Source: Lunularia cruciata | Taxonomy: Eukaryota > Streptophyta > Marchantiopsida > Lunulariales > Lunulariaceae | Length of the DNA: 64,000 nucleotides | Direction: 5' to 3' | Assembly: GCA_948567375.1 (NCBI GenBank) | Contig: OX419755.1 | Span: forward strand, 63,492,944-63,556,943 | Shown here: positions 1 to 15,623 of the stretch, one piece after another | Layout: the number at the start of each line of letters is the position of its first letter | Numbering within the stretch: position 1 is the first letter of the stretch | Translations under genes and position numbers: made by a program | Notes under the pieces: model-generated | What the model saw: only the letters and a program-made list of their open reading frames with translations | Databases searched by the model: none | Told to the model about the DNA's origin: nothing

Positions 1-601
1 CGAAAACGACTACCTTCGTCGTCTGTCTGACCTCATCAAAAGTTTCAGCAGGTTGATTTTGAGCTTGCTTACCCCATCACCTTGTATGGTGATGAAGGTT
101 TCTACTTAGATAAGAATGTACTCACAAATTTAGTTTGAGCGTGTAGCCTGCAGGAGGAGCTTGTCAAATAAAATGGGGCGAGCACATGACTCCTGAAGAA
201 GCCGAGGCGCAGGTCAAAAGGTAATCTTGAGATGCCCCACTACTGGAAAGGTTTACGAGATGAGATAACTCGAGGTCCCTGCAAAAGATAACAAATAATA
301 ACGGGAACTTGTTCTTGACGTTTCCTCTAAGCGGTAATGAACTCTTGAGGACTGGTGTCTGTCCTATCTCACCATTGGGTCTATTGAACCGTCCTCTGGA
401 CATGCTTCTCCTTACGCTCATCACAACAGCTGAGTTTGACACTTCTAATTGTAGTAATCAACTAGGGGTCATTCTCCCTGTTCGAAGGCAATCATGACTC
501 CGAGCAGAGAATGTGCTATATGCATCGCAATATATCTGAATGACTAACAAGCCTTCCCTGATAAGTATCACCCAGCAATGATCAATTTACCCCTAGTGCA
601 G
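1..601. other. Unassigned 5' stretch upstream of the DUF4057 exons
   Basis: The missing N-terminal exons of the DUF4057 gene (the usual RKPHxxTADLLTW and VVFGGQVT blocks) should lie here or off the left edge, and I could not find them. Positions 49-138 read as a short open stretch after a possible acceptor (ttcag) and end in TGA after VLTNLV. It could be the tail of another gene, but I recognise nothing in it. Confidence 0.3.
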
Positions 602-721
602 GAGGCCCAGTTCTCAATGCAAGCAGAAAGAACTGTGTGGGAATGCGATCTTTGGAGAAGCTTACTCTGCAAACAGTGATCCAGAAACGTCAGCGAACTT
701 ACCTTCACCGTTGACGCTTTT
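602..721 (+). pseudogene. Decayed tandem copy of the DUF4057 exon at 834-957
   Basis: After an acceptor ending at 601 the sequence opens with the same phase as the real exon (G|AGG CCC here, G|CGT CCC there) and encodes RPSSQCKQKELCGNAIFGE, which parallels RPGSEVKRKEMFGSGIFIE of the downstream exon. It then runs to an in-frame TAG near 720 without an obvious donor. I read it as a diverged duplicate exon that is probably skipped. It could still be an alternative terminal exon. Confidence 0.5.
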
Positions 722-2351
722 CTAGACTCTACCCTTAATGAACATGTAATACCTCAAGGTAACACTCTGTCTTTAGGATTTACAGCCACTGCGCTGGTCG
801 TTGAACAGTAATCTCAGGTCCTTCTCGTTGCAGGCGTCCCGGCTCCGAAGTCAAGAGGAAAGAGATGTTTGGAAGCGGGATTTTCATTGAGGGGCAAGAA
901 GGGGACGAACACGCAGGCATCACCTCTCAGGATAGGACGTGCGTCAAATTGCTGCAGGTATTTCAATGCTAAACTCAGTCCCAGGCACTTGATAAAGTTG
1001 CAATACCTTTGTTGTCACTGTCCCTCTCTGCTTTCGTACGTAATTATCCGGCCAACACCAAACTTAGCCCTCTTTAGAGGAGTACCCATTACCAATGTAA
1101 ACTTATACGTATAACCTTTTTCTTCCTGCTCATCAAAACTCGATTTATATATCCCTTTCAGTCCCAACGGTAAACCTTGAAGACAGACCTGAAGATTTGA
1201 CTGCTGTACAGCGATTCTCGCTTGCCAAAGCTAAGGAAATGATGGGCAACGAGATTTTTGCCCGTGATGACCCTGCTGAACCAATGCGGAGAGAAGAGGC
1301 CATACACCGAGATGTTCGAAATGTTCGTAACTCTGTAGAAGTCCAAGACCATAAATAGTCCATGCGTAATTCTTCATCAGGGTTACAGAGAGGTCCTCAT
1401 AACTTAGCGGTGAAACATACATCCTTCCCATATATTCAGGGTACGCGATTCTATGGACAATCACTTTTAGGATCCAGATGCTGGCAAAATTGAGCTAACT
1501 ATGGTCTCCAACGCGATCCTGTTTTAAGATACCCCATGATCGTCTTGGTTAATCTTGATTGTTGCATTGTTTACCAATCCCCCGAAAGGGATCACGTCAT
1601 CCCCGTAGTATGGACTGAACTTCGGCATTGACATTCCGGTGTTGATATTTCCAGGCGGCAGGGGGCGTGAGCCAGATTAAGTTTGGTGGCGAGGAGGTGA
1701 CTTCACCCAAAAAGCCCTCGTCCATTCCGGAAGTAGCGAAACAGAGAGAGCTGAGTGGGAGCACCGAAACTACCTTAGACCTCAAGCACCGGAGCTTCTC
1801 GAATGCCAAAGCCAAAGAGCTGGTTGGCAGCAACATCTTTGGGCCTGCTCCGCCTGATGCGCCACCTCGGCGCGTTTCTATGGAGGTGAGGGATGTACAA
1901 CAGGATGTTCAAGGTCATGCTGAGGCCCCACCTCGCAATCTCCGTACCTCTGTCAAAGTCTCCAATGTAAGTCCTGTGTGTAAAATTTGGTTTTTGTTGC
2001 ATATAGCCTCGAGCTCCGTGCGCCGTTATGGGTTCCCAACCTCATAGTGTTTTGTTTTGCTGTTGAGCGCAGCCAGCAGGAGGCCGTAGCCAAGTCAAAT
2101 TTGGACAAGATGACCCTCAGAACTCGGCGAGGAAGGTCGACCCTCACAAAATAGCGGAGCTCAGTGGAAACAATATCTTCGCAGACGATCCTCAGACACC
2201 TGTGCAGGATGCTCATCATCATCTTAGTAATGCTAAACTCCGGGAGATGAGCGGTAGCGACATATTTGCAGACGACAAGCCAGTCGGTAGGGATTCCATT
2301 GGTGGAATCCGGAAACCTCCCGGAGGAGGGAGCACCATTGCGCTTGTGTAG
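602..2351 (+). CDS. DUF4057 family protein, 3' part (N-terminal exons not found)
   Basis: Plant-specific DUF4057 protein of unknown biochemical role, built from short repeated motifs of the form K/R-E-L/M-x-G-x-x-I-F. The exons I trust are 834-957, 1655-1966 and 2073-2351; they join in phase. The first holds KRKEMFGSGIF. The second holds SPKKPSSIPEVAKQRELSG, AKAKELVGSNIFG and the diagnostic PPRNLRTSVKVSN. The third starts PAGG, then has ELSGNNIFADD, LREMSGSDIFADD and ends GGIRKPPGGGSTIALV with TAG at 2349-2351. The match to the family C-terminus is strong and full length. The exon that would carry the family N-terminus is not visible. Two additional exon-like copies (602-721 and 1162-1352) lie in the introns and look decayed. 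The gene converges on the minus-strand exonuclease gene. Confidence 0.85.
1162..1352 (+). pseudogene. Decayed copy of the DUF4057 exon at 1655-1966
   Basis: An acceptor (ccctttcag) at 1153-1161 precedes sequence encoding FSLAKAKEMMGNEIFARDD and then VRNVRNSVEVQD. This mirrors FSNAKAKELVGSNIFGPAPP and PPRNLRTSVKVSN of the real exon. Where the real exon has its GTAAGT donor, this copy reads CATAAATAG: no donor and an in-frame stop. From phase 0 it also hits TAA at once, so inclusion after exon 834-957 would truncate the protein. Confidence 0.55.
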
Positions 2352-3577
2352 ATCAGTTGAACATTCCCTAGGAGACAGTTGCAAGGATCCTTGTCCTGAT
2401 TCCGGCCCATTCTCGAGGTTCCTTCGGTAGAAAGATCGCTCTTTTTACCGGATACGGAAGCTTCATCTTGCAGCCTAAGTGTCAACATCATCGAAGTTGC
2501 CAATCAGATATGTAGGCGAGATGACCGTGGGCACATCAGAAGAATCTGCTGTGTACCGAGCTTTTGTACTTTGGATTGGTGGTGTAGTAGTATAGGTCTG
2601 TCGTTCGATGAGCATAGCTTATTGTGCTCTTTTCGAACTGCTAGCATGCTAAGTTATATATAACACCCCCTGTCAACCACTTTTTGCGCTTACAGATATG
2701 TGAAGTTCTGCGCGACCCTCTCTCCAGTCAGCTTTGTATGCCACAAAGTGGGAATTTGTCCATAAAATATCTTTTTAATATCCTATCTACCGCGTCCGAT
2801 TCGTATCCACCAAGGTGAATGTTGTATACAATCTGACAGAAGGATCCAATTGAACTCGACGTGACAGAACTCTTAAAATATTGTGGTGCAGAGAACCTGA
2901 CCCTTGACCGTAATAAGTGCCATTCGGTAGCGTCCGCAATATTCCGGAGATTCTTTTGGCAGACATGAAACAGTAATGATTTTGAGTTACTGAGATTTTC
3001 ACGTCACTGAGCAATCGCGCAAAGATGGATTATGCAACTCCTGTTCAACCAAGGCTGAGATCGAGAAATCTGGACGGGGTACTTGCTATCGTTGCTACCA
3101 AGGGGTGAGAAATAACCGTGCTGTGCTCCAACCGTAAGCGTGACAACGATCTACTCTGGGAAAGATAACGACTGTCGACATGTTCCTTTCTCACGAGGTT
3201 TTCCTTGCCCCATAGCTTCATTGTTCAGTACATTATGGTACTACTCATTGCTTTGAAATCCATTTGAGGTAGGTGTGACTAGGAGAAACTGCAGCACGGA
3301 TTGTCGAGGTTTCCATACCCATCGTCTGTCTCCTGCTTGGATGAGTCATCGGACGCATCCTAATTATACATAATGATTCCACTGAGTCAGAAACTCTGGC
3401 TGCATGTTCTGGCGGGGATGAGAACGGTGACAAAGTAGATTTTCTATATTTATTCGTGTGGCAAAAGTCTACCCTATGGCGCATTGCGTCCAGAACTCAG
3501 AGCAGGTCATGTTAGACCAAATCGGTAAAGGGAAGTTACTCTGCGCATACAAAATTGTGGAGGAGAGTAGAAACAGG
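2352..3577. other. Intergenic spacer between convergent genes
   Basis: Contains the 3' flanks of the DUF4057 gene and of the exonuclease gene. I see no open frame with recognisable protein content, no RNA gene and no clear repeat. Confidence 0.5.
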
Positions 3578-5860
3578 TCATTTAATCCGAAATCTGAACG
3601 TGAATTTGACAGCTTTCGGATCACTGGCCTTCCGCTTGGCAGTGATTTGAATAACGGCTCCGTGTGCTAGCATGCGTTGTAACACTCGGGCGATGTTGTG
3701 CGCATCGTCCAGCCCTACGTGATGAGTTCCCTCCATGGGCATTTTCAAACCCTTCATCATTGCCAGCATACCTCCTGCCTATAAATTCATGAAACATGCA
3801 TCAGATGTGAGACGAATTCCCTGCAATCTTGAAACCTCAATGATGATTTAAAGAAAGACCGGTTTCTACTCACCCTGAACTTATAGAAGTTAAAGTAGAT
3901 GTCTTTTAGATTGATCCACTCATTGAAGTATGGCGGCAAATCAGTCTCAGATGTGACGCACTGCTCAGGAATCTTGGTTTTAATGTCCCAGTTTCCGCTG
4001 CAGTGATTCCGAAAAGCATTTACAATCAGAAACTTACTGTCGCAGCACTGCGAGTTCAGAATTGTTGTGGCAATTATTTTAGTAAAGCGCTACTCAACTC
4101 CCGACTCAAAAGGTCTGCACGAGCATATTAGTGGAACACCTTAAATCGAAAGCGTGCTAGAGGTCAGGGTTTAATACCATGTGACAAAAGCGGCAGTGCT
4201 GAGCTTCGCAGGGTTATCAGGGTCAAATAGACCATGATTTTGCATCCAGCCTTCGAATGCAGGAAGCACTTCTGTAAAAGGAATTGCAGTATCATGCCAA
4301 ACCCTAATTCATAGACGAGCAACGTTCCATGATGAGAATCAGAGGTGTTGACATGCAATCAGAAGCGGCAGTGCTGAGCTTCGCAGCCTCTCAGTCAAAC
4401 AGATCATGATTTTTCATTCAGCCTTCAAATCCAGGAAGCATTTCTGTGAATGGAATTGCAGTATCATGCCTAACCTTAATTCAAAGACGAGCGACGTTCC
4501 ATGATGAGAATCATTGGCGTTGATATACAATCAGGCTCGAAAAGCCAAAGCTCGTGAGCAAATTGCGACTCATTGCAGAGTGACCTACAATGCGCGACTC
4601 GATACTGGCAAGCTTCAATATCTGGAGAATAAGAGAGGAAGTACCTATCAAGGCCCCATTTCCCATATTTGTTTCGTATATAATCTTGAATTCTTTCTTC
4701 TGTCATCTTTGCAGGGCGCACGAACCTGGTCAAAATGGAGATGGTCAAAATGGTCCAGATGGAGACATGTATCCATGATTGCAGCAACTATGTGAGTGTC
4801 CCCAAGAACAAATATTCATTGTTCCAAGCCTGGACTTTTGAGACTTAAAAATCAAACGAACTCCCTAAAACGATATTGACTCGCACACTGGACAAACCAG
4901 TTTAGTCGATTGCCTTCGAACGTGAACGTTGCTACTCGATGTATATGCACAATGGAAGGTGGAGGATTCAGCTACTTACCTATGAAAGCGGTCTACAACT
5001 TTCAGAGTTTTAGCATCCATCATCAACACAGGGAACTCTAGAATTTCCACCATTCCCTCCAGATCGAGCACCAGAAAGTAATCGAAAGGTTGCGATTTCA
5101 GCTTCTTGAAGTCCTCATCTTTCACTGGCATGTCTGAATAGCCATGGGAGAATTTGGACATATGCATTTCATCCGCCGTCTAGGTGTACACAGCCATCCT
5201 TCAGCATGATCACATATGAAATTCATTGAAAACCCTAAACATTGGGGTTTAGCCCCATGTTACCTTTTTTGTCTCTCCCTTGTACGGCTTGATGGGGTCT
5301 TCCCATCCTTAGTTTTTCCTACGCGGTCGCCTTCATCTTCATATGAAATTCACTTCGATGAGATTGAAAAGGAAAACTCTGGTACTAAAACTACTTACCA
5401 GGTTGCAGAGGCCCTGTGAAAAATAGTAACACATTCGTTTCCTGCTTGTATTGCGCCCGTTTGTAGGAGGAATAGGTAGCTCAGATACTGCAGGCTCAGC
5501 AACAGTCCGTGACACGATACCTGTTGTCCTGGAGAGCGGGTCGTCCCCCTCCCCCAGTCCTGTTGCATCATTCTGAGCACAACTCCGTGTAGTACTTAAT
5601 CTAGTGATTGGAACCAGGCTCCTTCCTCCGCTGCCAGACAACAGAAGCGCATGCCTCTTCACAAATTCGTCAACTGGAGAAGGTGCGAGAAAAGATTTGC
5701 CGGAGTCCACGAGAGGATTGGATGCTGAAGGCAAGGATTTCGCACCGAAGCAATGACTCGTTGCCTGCTTTAACCATCGAGGACGTGGTAAGGAGTTTCT
5801 GCGAGCGGATGTTAAGAGGCTGGGATACCAAAGGGCAGCTGAACGCGCTAAGGACGCCAT
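3578..5860 (-). CDS. ERL1: ERI1-like 3'-5' exonuclease with CCCH finger, plastid-targeted
   Basis: DEDDh-type RNA exonuclease of the ERI1 family, most like the plant ERL1 protein reported to act on chloroplast rRNA ends. Exons in coding order: 5860-5399, 5179-4980, 4725-4645, 4303-4178, 3997-3874, 3778-3578; together 1194 nt, 397 aa, all with GT/AG borders. The N-terminus (MASLARSAALWYPS, rich in S, R and L) looks like a plastid transit peptide. A CCCH-type finger follows (CYYFSQGLC to KFSHGYS), spanning the first intron. Catalytic residues are visible: D and E in FLVLDLEG, D in GNWDIKTK, H and D in HHVGLDDAHNIAR. The start is the first Met of a long open exon. It is divergent from the TMEM234-like gene. 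Intron 1 holds a LINE fragment and intron 3 a decayed copy of exon 4. The plastid role is inferred from the family. Confidence 0.92.
4364..4534 (-). pseudogene. Decayed tandem duplicate of exonuclease exon 4
   Basis: This block is a head-to-tail copy, with a period of about 179 bp, of 4186-4361, which contains exon 4 and its upstream intron. In coding sense it still reads HDTAIPFTEMLPGFEG, but the following Trp codon is now TGA. The Trp of VWHD is Arg, the acceptor has changed (TTAG to TTAA), and small deletions follow with another stop. It lies between exons 3 and 4 and should be spliced out as intron. Confidence 0.8.
5226..5340 (+). mobile_element. 5'-truncated LINE 3' end in exonuclease intron 1, with TSD
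   Basis: About 115 bp of the same 3' terminal sequence seen at 30165-30255 (ATTGGGGTTTAGCCCCATGT through CTACGCGGTCGC). It is flanked by a perfect 12-bp direct repeat ATATGAAATTCA at 5214-5225 and 5341-5352, the expected target-site duplication. It has no coding capacity and lies on the strand opposite to the host gene. Confidence 0.85.
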
Positions 5861-6003
5861 AAGCTACGCGGAGTGCGGAATAAGAAGGGTACCAGAGATG
5901 GAGTTACTGGAGGTGCACATGTATTCATGTTAGGTCAGGGCATATCTTTCTCCGTTCGACAATCACTTGAGGGGCTGCGGAAGAGTCATATCTACTACAA
6001 AAA
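5861..6003. promoter_or_regulatory. Short shared 5' region between divergent genes
   Basis: Only 143 bp separate the start codon of the exonuclease gene (minus) from that of the TMEM234-like gene (plus). Both 5' leaders and promoters must therefore overlap or lie inside the neighbouring transcription unit, unless upstream non-coding exons exist. I see no clear TATA box that decides the matter. Confidence 0.55.
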
Positions 6004-6450
6004 ATGGTGATCGTGTGGCTACTTACGATCGGAAGCGTCTGGGGAACTACGAACGCGCTTATCAAGCGCGGTGCGCTGAAAGCGCAGGAGAAAGAGATAC
6101 AACGGAAGGAAGTGGAAAAAGAATCCAGGAAATGGTGGCTCTTTGTTTTCCTCCACAACTGGTTTCAGCTTCTTTGTGTGTGGGAGTACTCGATCCCATT
6201 CCTGATAAATTTGTCAGCTTCAGTGTTCTTTTTTAAGCAGTTGGGAGATAGTCCAATCAATATTGCCGTGCCTGTGACGAATGCGACAACGTTTGCAGTG
6301 ACTGCGATCGCGGGTGCCGCTCTTGGCGAACGTATCAAAGTTTTCGAAGGCCTAGCAGGCGTGGGACTCATATTGATAGGAATTGTACTCTGTATTTCCC
6401 CTGGTGTTATGAAGCTGGACATCATCCAGCTTCAGCTTCATCCACTGTAA
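6004..6450 (+). CDS. TMEM234-like small multi-pass membrane protein
   Basis: Single open frame of 148 aa starting at ATG 6004. It matches the TMEM234 family, drug/metabolite-transporter-like proteins with four membrane segments. Visible parts: an N-terminal segment VWLLTIGSVWGTTNALIKRG with the family WG-T motif; a charged linker (KAQEKEIQRKEVEKESRKWW); a segment around IPFLINLSASVFFFKQLG; then INIAVPVTNATTFAVTAIAG followed by ALGERIKVFEGLAGVGLILI. The length is normal for the family. The molecular function of TMEM234 proteins is not settled. It diverges from the exonuclease gene. Confidence 0.85.
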   Translation: MVIVWLLTIGSVWGTTNALIKRGALKAQEKEIQRKEVEKESRKWWLFVFLHNWFQLLCVWEYSIPFLINLSASVFFFKQLGDSPINIAVPVTNATTFAVTAIAGAALGERIKVFEGLAGVGLILIGIVLCISPGVMKLDIIQLQLHPL

Positions 6451-7292
6451 ATTGTACTCCTGATACATCAAGTTGTTTCCCTTCGTCTAATTCTCATGTA
6501 CTCGAAGCTTCCTTGGCGCTAATCGATTTCCAGTCGTGCACCAACTTTCTTGAAGCTTTGAAAACTGAATGCTTGGGAATTTGTTTTCTATATTTTCCTC
6601 CCTGGCGAGTAAAGCTTTCCCTGGAGAATCTCCGGTAATTTCATGAGGCTGAGCAGACAAGTGAAACACTAGCTGCCATGAAGCGACGGCATTGAGCTTT
6701 TGCTTTGGTTGATGAAATACGTGACCCACTCAGAAGTATCAACTGAGATCAGCTCTTTTCAGTAAGAAGGTGAACTCGACCTGATCTTGACTGGCTCGTA
6801 GCATCTTTGTAGACGTCTGTTCACGGAGGAGAGGATGATTTCGCAAGCCCGTGCCAGGGACGGAGCTTCAGTTGTGAAATTGAGGCCTTGGATTGAAGAC
6901 ATTGTTACGTTCTCTTCACGACATTGGTCGAAAAGTGATGCTTCACACATACCCAGCAACAAGTACCTCAAGCCACGGTTCCGCTCTCCAATTCAAAATA
7001 CGGCTCATATGCCAATTACCCATTCGCGCATAGACTCCAACAAATTCCCAGAAAGGCATCCCTGCAGCGCTGAATTCGGTGAGAGGTCTGGCTCCGTGAG
7101 GATTGAGGAATTTGGAACTTTGGTGCAGACAATTTGATTGAATGTCCCTATGAAAGTTTGATTTGTATTGAGCTGGAGAGTTCGTGTACATGTTTCTTAC
7201 TATTTGTCAATCACCTCGGATTTTGAGACACTGGACCAATCACCTTACCTTCTACCCTTCAGTGATGTTGGCTGTGCATTGAAGGAGATCGT
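6451..7292. other. Spacer with an unresolved minus-strand open stretch
   Basis: The minus strand is open at about 7190-6943 (containing GMPFWEFVGVYARMGNWHMS) and ends near a possible donor (CTTGAG|GTACTT). The residue pattern looks protein-like, but I recognise no family and could not join it to the membrane segments just upstream of it at 7293-7783. Confidence 0.25.
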
Positions 7293-7783
7293 TCAGTCCA
7301 CATTAGCTGCTATAGCCAGGTAATCCGCGCCTGTGAGAATAATAATGCTTATAACTGCAACGAAGAGAATCACCACGACCATCGAGAGAATCACAACCAA
7401 ATGCGGCGACCAATTGCACCGCACCCATCGCCAGGTCCAAAGAATTTCCATTCTCGTGAGCTGGCAACCAAACTGGCTAAGCAACTTGGGAGCCTAGTCC
7501 AGGCTTGGCTCGTGGAACCTTGGGATGCTGATTGGTTGGGTCGGGTTTGGCTTAAAGGGTCTCTGCGATGGACCTGCCTCTACCTGAGCGAGTCAGGCTG
7601 GTGAAAGTTCCATACCTTTGCCTGCCCCACTACTCGGGAGACCCCACCTGCAGCGAGTCCAAGTGCTTTATGACGAATTGAAGAATCAAGCTTATAGATA
7701 GAGCAATAGCAGACAGGACAACTGCTCTTGTCAACCCGATTAGGGTTTGAGCTCTCCTCTTCAAGCTGGCCCGCGAAGATCAA
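7293..7783 (-). CDS. Possible small membrane protein, two exons, unresolved
   Basis: Two hydrophobic segments on the minus strand suggest a small membrane protein. One is around 7740-7645 in a frame reading LTRAVVLSAIALSISLILQF and ending at a possible CTGCAG|GTGGGG donor. The other is the C-terminal piece LVVILSMVVVILFVAVISII followed by ILTGADYLAIAANVD and a stop at 7293. I could not establish the start codon or the join, and the first segment has an upstream in-frame stop unless a further exon exists. A plastid SecE-like identity was considered but the motifs do not match. Confidence 0.25.
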
Positions 7784-8059
7784 AATACTGATCTGAAGAA
7801 AGTGCCCTTTTCATTGCCAAAATGCCTAAAACGTATTCATGAAATTGAATTCACTTGATTCAGCGTTCATTCCTCTTAGTGGATCTCAAATCTAAAGGCC
7901 TACTATGGATCTATTCCTGCACAAATGGGATTTGAGCCTCTCCAAAAATTGTTTTAACTGTAGTAGACTGACTAATTTCTTTTCCAAAACAATGGACTGT
8001 CTGATACAATATGTACAATGATAACCATTCTATAAACAGCCTGGTATCACATTCTACAA

Positions 8060-13385
<5,326 letters not shown>

Positions 13386-15333
13386 TGTTCTTCTCTCGCG
13401 TTCGCGGTGGCAGGCATCAACACACACGAACAACAACACAACGAGGCACGGAGCACCAGATCGATGCAATCCTCTTCAGGAATGCTTTCAATCGCAAAAT
13501 GACACACGACTCACATGTGGCGGACGTACAGGAAATACGCCTTGACGGAATCTGAAACGCAATCAGTTCAAACACCAGGACGCACTATTCTATTCCTCTC
13601 GAACTTCGACACGTGAGCCGGCTTTGATCCCGATTCTTCAGGTAGTACTCTCTACGCTAAACTAGCAGAGAAAGTAGAGTTAGAAATGCCGTACGCAGAT
13701 CCTGTAATACTTACCCTACTGTAGCCACGTGCGTCGCCCTTGCTTGTCTCTGTGTCCAGAAGTGTATATATGACACTCGAAGGTACAACCGCAGGCAGCT
13801 AGATACTCTCCTCTGCCGTCCTAACTTTAACAACCAAGTTGGACAGTCCTGTTATGTTCCATTATGTTAGCCCGTTACTTCTCGTATTCACACTGAGTAT
13901 ATGTCGTTTTCTTCGACTTAATATTGATAGTTTTCTGTAGTATGGCATATTTATTCGGAGAAAATAGGTTGATTTAACTATATTGAAATAAATGCTCCCA
14001 AAAGACTCTTCACCAACGGGATGATAATTTTTTCGAATATCTAAGCTTGGTATGAAAGTTTGCTCCTATTATGCTTATATGCCTAAAACAAGACAAAAAG
14101 CGTGGGGTGTTGAGACTGGTTTGTGCAATTACTCCTACAGCATAACAACATTGACGATCGTAATGTATTCTTTAATCTTTTTGTGGTTGTTTAGTGATTC
14201 GTTCATGTTAAGTCATTCTAATTATTAGTTTATAGATGTGCTAATGGCTATATTGACGTGCAGGGAAATAGAGAAATAACTTAGCTTAGTCAGATAGAGT
14301 AAATTCAAAATCCTTTGCTAATCGAAGAAGAGAGTAAGTCCCTATCGTGGAATAATTGCAATATTACTTTTATACTTCTAATGGAGGGAAATGCATGACT
14401 ATCGGGAGAGAACACCTCTCCACGATCACTTCTCACATATAAGTTACAAATTTGTATTTAACATTTTTAGAAATACATATTAAATTTTAATTAAAAATCA
14501 TCAATAAATGAACTGTGATCGTTTCAAAGAACTTCTTCACTTTAAGAACAAGTAACAATCAAACTAAAAATGAAAAACTTATTTATATAATTTTCAACCA
14601 ATTTCGGTGTTACGAAGTAAATCTTTTCTAAATTTCATTCTATAAAAGTATTTTGGTAATCAAAATTAGAAATAATCTAAGTGAAAGTACACTTATTATA
14701 GGTTGGTTTGGAGTTGGATCTATTTCTTTATGTAACTTGAAACCAAAAGCAACTATATGATACCAGTGCATTTTTACTAAATAAGTCCAAAATATATTAG
14801 ATAATTTATATAATAAATTCTACAAGTAAGCATCGCGGTTTAGTGCCAATCTATATCACTATGATCTATCCTTATATTTTCATTTCAAAATTTTAATTAT
14901 TTTGAAAATGATATTTTAGTATTATTATAGACAAATAATTAGTAAAAGACTGTTCTAAAAGAGATAAGTAATATCTTTATCTTATAAACATGTATCTATA
15001 TGATTGTGTGAGCATCTTCTGTAGAAATTTTGATGCTAACTATACAGTTTTTATTGTACTCGTACCTTTGTCATATTATATGGTGATCTTTGGAAACTAT
15101 GGGCTTTGTAGTTCGCAACCTTAACAATACATTATAAAATACACTAAGCATTAATTAGTCCAACACCAATTAACACTAATTCTATTTGAGTTTATGCTAA
15201 AGTCACTCTGACTAACACAAACTAATACTAATTCTACTGACTGTATTCCAAAGCCACTCTTCAAGGTGTAATGTTTGTAAGCTTGACCGAGTTACTTGCC
15301 CAGTCTACATATCCAATTGCACTCCATCTAATT
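13386..15333. other. AT-rich intergenic region
   Basis: The first few hundred bases are the 5' flank of CNOT11. From about 13,900 the sequence becomes strongly AT-rich, with no coding content, no recognised RNA gene and no long repeat that I can pick out by eye. Confidence 0.55.
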
Positions 15334-15488
15334 ACTTACCATACAAAATAAGCCCATTAATACTGCGGTTACTTACCATACAAAATAAGGCCATTCATAC
15401 TGCGGTGAAACTTTCAACGTTATACAAAGTTATACAAAATAAGGCCATTCATACTGCGGTGAAACTTTCAACGTTATACAAAGTTATA
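15334..15488. repeat. Short imperfect tandem repeat
   Basis: The phrase ATACAAAATAAGGCCATT followed by an ATACTGCGGT phrase recurs from 15341, 15378 and 15432. The last two copies also share the extension GAAACTTTCAACGTTATACA. The third copy's end serves as the target site of the LINE fragment that follows. Confidence 0.85.
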
Positions 15489-15623
15489 TGATTTCTTACA
15501 GAGATTTATCATATAGACTCTATTGGGGCTTAGCTCCATTTTACTTTTTCTTTTTCTCTCCCTTGTATGGGCTTGATGGGGTCTTCCCATCCTTCGTTTA
15601 TTCTACGCAGTCGCCTGCTTATC
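15489..15623 (+). mobile_element. 5'-truncated LINE 3' end with 14-bp TSD
   Basis: Carries the LINE terminal sequence (GACTCTATTGGGGCTTAGCT to GGTCTTCCCATCCTTCG and CGCAGTCGCC). It is flanked by the direct repeat TATACAAAGTTATA at 15475-15488 and 15624-15637. It is a second short insertion of the same family as that at 5226-5340. Confidence 0.8.

Noticed and set aside
164-442. Minus-strand open frame of 92 codons upstream of DUF4057
   Set aside because: No family resemblance, low-complexity composition, and no supporting splice or start context; it lies where upstream exons of the plus gene are expected.
7293-7484. Possible SecE or Sec61-gamma-like tail-anchored protein
   Set aside because: The hydrophobic C-terminus is suggestive, but none of the conserved residues before the membrane segment of those families is present.
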